Of a stretch of 64,000 nucleotides of DNA, positions 56,796 through 64,000 are shown in pieces (position 1 is the first letter of the stretch; every line of letters starts with the position of its first letter). The stretch is from Opisthorchis felineus. Taxonomy: Eukaryota; Platyhelminthes; Trematoda; Opisthorchiida; Opisthorchiidae. The stretch spans positions 161,206 to 225,205 of the forward strand of contig SJOL01000719.1 of assembly GCA_004794785.1 (NCBI GenBank), written 5' to 3'. A program made the position numbers and the translations under genes. The notes under the pieces are model-generated. The model was not told the origin of the DNA. It was given only the letters and a program-made list of their open reading frames with translations, and searched no databases.

Positions 56796-56876
56796 GCGAA
56801 ATACACTCATTTGCAAACAAATTTGGTTTTGCGAGAGACTCACCTGGAACCCAGCTGAATCTCGTTTGTGATGTTT
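56796..56876. mobile_element. solo A block of the ribozyme element
   Basis: 81 bp containing only the A block (ATACACTCATTTGCAAAC to CCAGCTGAATCTCG and GTGATGTTT). It is flanked on both sides by AGGAGATTATTTA (56783-56795 and 56877-56889), a 13-bp duplication. It matches the state expected after recombination between the two terminal A blocks of a full element, like a solo LTR; a short independent insertion is the alternative. Confidence 0.8.
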
Positions 56877-57581
56877 AGGAGATTATTTATTCAGATGAAG
56901 CAACTCTCTTGGCTGTATGGTTCCATACTAAGAATACCTGGGGCTGCCGACACTGCTGACACACGTATCCCCTATACAGTTTCGGTTGCCAATGCGATTG
57001 TGGTAAAACCATCCGAGTTATTGGCACCCAACGGCAATTTCGTACAAAGAACTCTCAGGTAGTCATAAAGCGGCCTTGTGGCCTATATTGCACAATATAT
57101 CAAGCAGAGTAGATAGCCACGCCGAACGCACCCTTGGAGAAAGAAATTTAGTCACCCGTGTTGAAGCTCGTCAGTCTTCCACCTTCGGTAACTTACCGGA
57201 GTGGATCAACAGACCTAATATTTGCTAGCAAGCCAGCTGAATACTCCGTCCGCCATATCCTTCAGTCGAACGTGTTGTCTAGTAGCGCTCCTCAGCAATA
57301 AGGCTAGTATGTGGTATGAGTCGCTGCTTTGTAGGTGTATCCAATGAAACAGAGGTTTGTGGTACTGACGTGCTCTTCGGTAATTGCCGCACACCATCGT
57401 GTTGTGTGGCAGCTCCACAACATGAGGCAGGAAGGAATGATCCCGTGATCCTTTTTTATCTTTCTTTCACAGTCAATTAACGGTCCATCACCAACCTTCG
57501 GAAGTGATGAACTCCCAAACAATTGCCCGCGCAGCCTGGCTAGTGGCAGAGCAAGGTATGTTCCCTTGAGTCGACCTGCAG

Positions 57582-58251
57582 ACCTTAGGCAAATGTCCAT
57601 AGTAAGCCCTCCCGCCCAATTAAATATCGGTCAACCGAAACCTCAGTCTCCAAGGTCACCAAATCCCGCACATTGCCGTACTCGTCAAAGTTCACAGTAC
57701 AGAGATGACTCCGGAGATGATCAAAGTGCACCTTCGGATAGACAGCAATATCCATTTAGTTCCACCTGGAACGAATCAATCCTCTCTACCGTTCCAACAG
57801 ATTCAACCAGTACAAATTCCGCTCCAACATTTAATGAGTCGTTGGCTTTGAGTAAGCGACATGGTCTGGTCCTGCGTTCTGGTCGAACGTATGAGGACTA
57901 TGTCCAAGCAAGAGAGTTTGCACGCGACCTTGTGCAGAGCGAGAGTAAAATACCAGTAAAGCTTCCGGCAACCGAACGTATCGGAGGTCATGTGGAAGCC
58001 AGTATTTCAGCAAAACCACCGTCTCTTGTACCCTATAGTAATACAATTTCTGGAGACGATACATCTAACACGTCCTCAAGCACCAAACAACCGGTACCTC
58101 GGAAACCCTTGAACTCCAGTTGCATTGTATCACAAGACAGAAGTTCAGAGGGTGCTTCAGGTCTCAGTGTCCACGTTGATTTGGATTCATCTACCGAAAC
58201 GGCGAGTTACACCCAACCCACATTCAGTAGACCGGGGCAAGACTTAAACAG
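57582..58251 (+). CDS. ZC2HC1A: ZC2HC1A-like gene, long Ser/Pro-rich exon
   Basis: The downstream boundary is a donor GTGGGC after AAACAG, leaving two bases. At the start, acceptor CCTTGAGTCGACCTGCAG at 57581 is the one that keeps phase with the 54738 donor. A stronger-looking acceptor (TTATCTTTCTTTCACAG, 57472) would add 36 in-frame codons but needs an extra exon. The product is hydrophilic and Ser/Pro/Thr-rich (NIGQPKPQSPRSPNP, STNSAPTFNESLALSKRHGL, DDTSNTSSSTKQPVPRKP), with no finger. It ends SRPGQDLNR and is the bulk of the long linker before the terminal knuckle. Confidence 0.75.
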
Positions 58252-58386
58252 GTGGGCATACGAGTTCGTTCGGTCAGTCTGTTTTGATTTCTTTTACCCG
58301 TTGGTTTTTGGAACATTTAAACCTGTGCTATTCCTTTACTAGTAAAATTGCTGAACTTCTTTTTCAATTTTTGCCACCTTTCGTAG

Positions 58387-58543
58387 ACCTAATCGAACAC
58401 CAAACATTCAGCATGGAACCGATTCGTGCAATCGAAAACCTGAGGCTAAAGTGAATAAATTTTGCTACGAGTGTGGTAGTCAATTCCCAAATGCCTCCGC
58501 AAAGTTTTGTCCTGAATGTGGAATTCGACGTTTAGCTGTATGA
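58387..58543 (+). CDS. ZC2HC1A: ZC2HC1A-like gene, terminal exon
   Basis: Acceptor CCACCTTTCGTAG; one base completes the Arg codon left by the previous exon. The exon reads PNRTPNIQHGTDSC, then NKFCYECGSQFPNASAKF and CPECGIRRLAV, with TGA at 58541-58543. The C-x2-C-x11-C-x2-C knuckle and the ending G-I-R-R match the last residues of human ZC2HC1A (K-F-C-x-E-C-G then C-C-E-C-G-I-R-R). It is too short to stand out by frame length but is the most diagnostic part of the gene with finger 2. Confidence 0.93.
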
Positions 58544-61500
58544 CGGATCCAGTCCTCGCTGCTACCCAGTCTTCTCCCCTATCCAGCGCGCTCAACCCGG
58601 ATTATTTTACTTGATCCCATGCATCTCTTACTGCACGAGAATTCACTCCATCCTCCTCGACTGGCTGTGACGTATCTCATGTTTCTTTCAGAGCGACCTC
58701 ACTTTTCTGCACCGTTTCCATTTCACCCTCCCCACAATCCTCAATTTGTCAATTATCTCACATTGTCATGTGACTGTTTAACGCGCCGGACAGTAACATC
58801 CACGCTTATAGTGCCTGAAATTATTGCCACCGTTATCCCTCACAATCCTCATCAAACTATGCAATGTACAATGAGAATATAAATGATGGAAGTAGTTTGT
58901 ACTTTTATTATACAAATCATGTAGACGTAAGATAATCACTTTCAATCCCTGAGCTAATGTGCATGGGCAGCCAGGATTTGATGCGTTCAAGAGGGCAGCT
59001 TGTCGCCCAGCAGGCGGCAGTAGGTTGGAACAAAGTGATCAAGTCGACAATCAACCTGAGCTTGTCATGGGTGAAATGATGAAACTTTCATCTGTATTTG
59101 GTCGCTCTATTTCCTTAACGTCAAGGAACATGCTTTTGTAGTGTTACATGTTTTTCTGTTCAAGGTTGCCCACAGACGGCCTGTTTCTGCAGCTTGTCGC
59201 CCTGTTAAGTGTTTTCTGTGTAGATCACGTGAAATCACAAAACAAAGGTGACTCCTTCTAGGCGGTAAACAACCGTCAAAAATGCCTCCTCGGAGAGACA
59301 ATCCTGTCAGGGAGGAAAAACAATACAGAGTTGTATGTGACAGACCTCTCCTTATGCGCCTGTCCCGTTCGAGGATCACTATCTCATCCGATTGCTGTGG
59401 TTTCTGTCTAAAGGTGATTGAGATCCTTTGATTTGAAACTTCCTGCCAGTTTACTGTTAATGGACCATATTTTCAGATATGCTGCACTGCTCAATGCATT
59501 CAATTGATGTTTTGTGACCACCTCTCACAGAATCAGCCACGTTTAAGGCCAATGGTTACGTTTTGAACAACATGCACCTCGGCGTAGGTAACCATTGAAA
59601 ATTCTCCTGTAATTCCATAACCGCCCTTGTTGTCAGCTACTGCTCGAATCAATCCTTGACTTTGTATTTCTTGTTTGTGGACTTCCTCAGGCACAGACAG
59701 TAAACTCATTGTTGTCCGAATAGCCCAGTAAAAAAGACGGCCACTGATAGATACATACATTTCGCATAGTCACATCACGTCCTAACACGTAGAAAAGGAT
59801 GTGGTCATCATTAGTATCTTCTTCAGCGGTAGAAGTTGCGTACATTCTGTACAGTTGTTACGTCTGCCACTGTTTCGCTCACCGATGATCATGAGGAGGT
59901 AGATAGCCACGTATTCCAGCCGACGGCTGATTTGATCACTTGGTTGGTACAGCCTCGGCAAACTTCCGGCCACGAGACTACCGCTAATTAAAAAGGACCG
60001 AGTAGCTGCCGGAGGAAGATAAACTTGATGACCTGCTGTACGACGTCGGGTTATGATATCTGTAGCTCTAAAGTCTGTGAGTTTGGCCCAAAGAGGTATC
60101 CGCTCCGTCATTCTGGCATTCTGTCACGTCCCTGTCACATGTAAACAGTGAGATTTGGCCCATATGACTTTATCCTCCTTGGGTCTGATTGTTAACACCT
60201 CACTCTGCCACACAGTAGCCTACTCCGCTGCAGTGACCCTCCTTGGAGTGTCTGCTGTGGGTAACATGTACCCTTTGTAGGATGACTTCTCGGATGTGAG
60301 GTATTTGCAGGACCTCCAAACTCTTGAGTACCTTGATTGTTCCTCTTAGTTGCCTCCAGAAAACCTGATAAGTATCGGATACTCCGTGGGCTGAACTTTA
60401 CCTCAGGTTGCCTTTACTTTGCTATCAGCTAGCTAAGTTGTCGCAATGGCTCTCGCCGAAATTGTTAACTGGGTTAGGTAAAGAATTTGCATTTTGACAA
60501 GTATTGTTCATTTGATGATGACCTCTTTCCTGAAGTTGAAATCTCTTAATCTTATCAATAAGCAGGTAGAATTATGCTCTTGTTGTCATGACCACTGGGT
60601 TACCATGGTGCTGTAGCATCAACCGTTTCATAGGAAATTAGTGGTGCACTTTTGTAATCCACAGTTTCCGCGCGTCCCTGATAGTTCCCACGCTACTGCC
60701 CCAATTGTGTTATTAGTTAGCTTAGTTCACGGACGTACGAAGGGTACCAGTTGTTTTTGATGCAACAACATGCTGACATATTGGGAAAATTGTAGAGTTT
60801 TGACTAGTGATCAAATTCAACCCCCTATTCCGTTTTATCCGCAGTTTTCTGACTGAAATGGATGCTAAACTATTTTTCATCCACATCTGTGCTCGCATGC
60901 CGCGTTGCGATACTAGTGTCCTAATTTACTCCTAATGTGTGGCAATGACTGTTCGAATCTCCTCGATTGAGACCACCGAAGGAAGCTACTAAAGATCATT
61001 ATTGATGGCAGTGTTAGGAGATTTGGTAATCTGCAACTGAATATTCATATCATTTTTCAAGTGTTCATACTACTGGTTGAGAGATCACAGTTTCGAGACT
61101 CCCCAGTGAAGTTTTGAGAGATGCGCACCGCTGATGATTCTCACTGAGGATGGGAAGGCTTTTCAGCCTAGATTGGCTTCATTTATGTGAGGAATTGTCA
61201 ACTGAAAGATCACTAAAGTGGCGCTGTTATTCTACCACTACCCGGTCCAAAAGTGCTCCGGTGGTACCGTTTTACTAGGTTTGGAATCGTGAGCTCGTGT
61301 TATCCAAACGTAACACCTTTAGAAACGGGTATCTGAGCGACCATAGGTTTTATTAGTTGACGTGACCGTTGGTGTCTAATGAATGGGTTCACATCCACAA
61401 GGTCAACAAACACTTGTCCGACGGTTTCTTAGAAGGGCGAACTAAATAAAAATATGAGCAGCTCGATGAAAATCACATGTTAAAATGCGATTACCCATTT

Positions 61501-62419
61501 CTCATCGAAATCAATCGATTACGTTTGAGTCAAGTATTGCTCAAATCTCATACAGTTGTTGCTGATAAAGAAAAATGCGAAGAAGATGGTCAGATTAGAA
61601 TGGATTATATCATCTTTCCACTTGTTGATAGTGAACCTCCAAGAAAAGCCGAAGCTCAAACGGTTGACAGATCTGTCCATCTTTGCTACGTGAAAAATGT
61701 CAGTCTATGTTCACACAAAGGTTTCCAGTTACCTCAGTGGAAACGAACTTCTTCCATGGCTGGAATTCTAGGTTCTGCCACCAAGTGTCACCACTGGCGT
61801 CTCTCTTCAGAGGTATCCGGGACTTCAAATATTTCGATTGGAAGTGAATGAAATGGCGTCTTTCCACAGTCAAGTGTGGCAATTTCGGAATTTTCCTGAG
61901 CTCCGCCGTGTGTAGCTATCGACTCTATTCAGAGCCAATTGACACCTTGCTAGCTTAAGGGTAACTTCACTAGTAAACAACTGAGTTCTCTGGTGACCTC
62001 ATTATGCACAGTATGGTGGCTGGTAGTTTTCGAAGTATGTTGAAGTTGCATGTTATCAATAGGCCACTTCATCGGAAATTTCTGATTAGCTTCTCCGATT
62101 GAATTGTAGAGCATCCGTTACGAACTTCTATCCAATATATACAGTTCTCTCCCGGTTGTGCGCATGGGCATTTTTTGTCTTGAGACCATTTTTCGTAGAA
62201 ACACCCTAACTCACCGATTGATGGAATGCTTCAAATTTTAGGCTACGAACCACTTGGTGACAAATGCGGGTAGGAGACATTGTTATCCTTCCAATAAGGT
62301 AATTTTTAAACCCTATAGTGCTTCGCACACACGTCTGAACTTTTATTCCTCATCTAGATTGTCCAGCGTTACTTCGGGTTGCGGTGGTTGGACTGAAGAA
62401 AGTGTTGGTGCATGTTCCG
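58544..62419. other. 3' flank, no further gene recognised
   Basis: Follows the ZC2HC1 stop. No canonical AATAAA was noticed in the first 400 bases; GAGAATATAAATG at about 58873 is a possible weak signal. Several 60-125 codon frames occur (59533-59760 and 59782-60111 minus; 61477-61851 plus) without recognised domains. The last starts MLKCDYPFLIEINRLRLSQV and looks protein-like in composition, but nothing supports it as an exon. Confidence 0.35.
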
Positions 62420-62700
62420 AGTGACTGTTGATGAAAGGTTCGCGGGGTACAAGCCATGACATGGAAACGTCAAACGAAAGTGAAAACAGTCAGTTTGAGT
62501 GTTGTGGAATCTTCGCGCTTTCATGGACGTGGCTTACGTAACCTTCCTTGCAGGATATGGCACGTAACCGATCCGAATGGCCCGCATAGAGTAATTTCCT
62601 AACTGGACTGTTTAACTAAAGTTCGCCTGTCGTGCGTTGAGCTTATGTCGGGTGAGGTTCAAAAAGGAAGCTGGACTGATCCCTTACTTCGGCATGATGC
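62420..62700 (+). pseudogene. non-LTR element C-terminal end, second family
   Basis: Words VQAMTWKRQTKVKTVSLSVV, SSRFHGRGLRN and, one frame over, DMARNRSEWP parallel the 43370-43640 copy (GQAMKVQRGM, DMARNRFYWS). Downstream both carry CTTATGTCGGRTGRGGTTC. Frameshifts and stops are present. Confidence 0.5.
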
Positions 62701-64000
62701 CAAAATATCTTTATCTCACTGCTGTTCAGATGTCTGGACATAGGATCTCTCTGCATTAAGCCCCCGCCCTTCCACATTCGTCCACCACAAAAAACATCGG
62801 TGGCCAGTTGGCTACTCGTTTGTTTAATAGTAGTTCACTTTTTAACACATTTCGACATCACCACTCAGAACCCTGGTCAAGAGGTTTTGCTGCACCTAGC
62901 ACTTGCAACGGTTCAGTTTTTGTTTTTAATTGGAATCGTATGTGACCAAATCTGTTCTAGCCTTGAGTTCAAAAATTACAGTTATATGGAACGGACCGCT
63001 TTTGGTATGGTCTGCAACGTGACTCAGCCTTTTTGCCAATTTATCTTTGACCATATCATCGTCAGAGATGTCCCTAATGACTGCCTTCATTTTATCTGAA
63101 AAATTTTGAAAATATTCAGAAACAACAGTATCACGGGTTTGTACCTGTTATTATAGACGCATTGGCTATCCATCCACTGACTTACACACACTGGTCGTTT
63201 AACCGTTGATTATTTACAGAGCAGCAAGCAGGTTCATAGTTCAGACACAAACGGAAGTCGTTCGAGAACATGCCGATTTGGTACATCTAATAGTTTATCT
63301 GTGTGCACGTCGAGTAGACACTGAGGACAGAAATATTGGTGTTCTTATTATCAGGCCTTGAAACAGGATGATACGTCAATTTGTCGTACCAGACCGGCTG
63401 TGGGTCCGTTGGTTGTCATTCTATCGCTGACCTTCGTTCATTGCTATCCTTATGGTACCATCTGAAAGTAGATATCTGAACACGGATACAGCTGAACCAA
63501 AAATATGGACTTGTTCTATGATGGTGCCCTCATACACTTGCCTTTTTTTATCGCTTTTAGCAAGCCGGGGACTCTAACTAGTCTGTTCTGTGTACCCTCT
63601 TCATTATATCGCGGAACCTTTTCTTTACCTAACACGTTCCATTGTTCTGAAATAGTGCAACACATGATAAAGAAACCTGTAAGTAGTAAACGGTTCACCG
63701 ACGTTACTTCTCTGGTGTTCTGAAGGTTTACTTTAGAAGATACGATTTCAGTCAAAAGGATGGTAGATCAAACGAAACCGCACCAAGGATGGCACTTCGT
63801 CCACTGACCGCTGACTTGTAGGTCGACACGAATAAAACCTAAAGGCTATATTTACTGCTCTGGGACAGGGTTTCACTCCAAGAGTAGGTTCCTCTCTAAA
63901 ACAACAGGATACGTAAGTAAAGCTAACAGAAAGCTCAAATAACTGTGATGAGCACGCAACCAATATGCGGCTTACAGCTTACCACGGAGATTTTCAGGAT
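62701..64000. other. no recognisable gene
   Basis: Only frames below 100 codons with no domain I know (for example 62800-63099 plus, which is hydrophobic but unsupported). Confidence 0.35.

Noticed and set aside
57058..57062. A ZC2HC1 exon around 56992-57059 between donor 54738 and 57535
   Set aside because: A phase-consistent path exists (CAG acceptor before TTTCGG, donor after CTCTCAG, then an acceptor at GCGCAG), but all sites are weak and the peptide has no similarity; kept only as an alternative to the direct 54738/57582 junction.
1..64000. CRISPR arrays, bacterial operons, phage or integron structures
   Set aside because: No regularly spaced short repeats and no dense ORFs with ribosome binding sites; the split genes and SINEs are eukaryotic.

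Overview
The window looks like intron- and repeat-rich nuclear DNA from a flatworm, most likely a trematode close to the liver flukes (Clonorchis/Opisthorchis type). The reasons are split genes with GT-AG introns up to about 9 kb, no bacterial-style ORF packing, many decayed non-LTR (RTE-like) retrotransposon pieces, a dispersed tRNA-derived SINE, and a short repeat carrying hammerhead ribozymes. The genus is inferred from the repeat style as I remember it, not from a search.

Two host genes can be supported. On the minus strand, two exons (15287-15664 and 12386-12536) encode the start of a polypeptide N-acetylgalactosaminyltransferase (GALNT): a type II signal anchor, a Pro-rich stem and the entry to the catalytic domain. 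The splice phases match and the join recreates the family GPGE-G-K motif. I did not find the catalytic exons; they would lie left of 12386, probably beyond the window. On the plus strand, six exons from 37764 to 58543 encode a ZC2HC1A (FAM164A)-like zinc-binding protein: a split first C2HC finger, a basic/charged linker, a second C2HC finger, a long Ser/Pro-rich low-complexity region and a C-terminal four-Cys knuckle. All junctions can be made phase-compatible. The initiator exon was not found.

Almost everything else recognised is mobile DNA. Region by region: 0.5-8.5 kb has RTE-like fragments, SINEs and ribozyme repeats, including an RTE insertion inside a ribozyme repeat with a 15-bp target duplication. 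8.5-12.4 kb is nearly featureless. 12.4-15.7 kb is the GALNT 5' part with a nested RTE and a SINE in its intron. 16-21 kb has SINEs and RTE ends. 21.8-23.2 kb is a ~390-bp inverted repeat around a Gypsy-like gag start. 28.8-30.1 kb is a collapsed Gypsy LTR element with an RTE fragment inside. 37.7-58.5 kb is the ZC2HC1 gene, whose introns hold most of the intact or informative ribozyme repeats. 58.5-64 kb is mostly unassigned.

The most interesting system is the ribozyme repeat. Its ~300-310 bp monomer is organised A-B-hammerhead-C and is followed by a second copy of A, so the ~80-bp A block acts like a terminal direct repeat. One complete insertion (46121-46509) has an 11-bp target duplication, and one solo A block (56796-56876) has a 13-bp target duplication. 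Three copies keep an intact hammerhead core with a palindromic ACCGGT-type stem III. This resembles published hammerhead retrozymes and Penelope-like elements, but the LTR-like behaviour of A here deserves checking.
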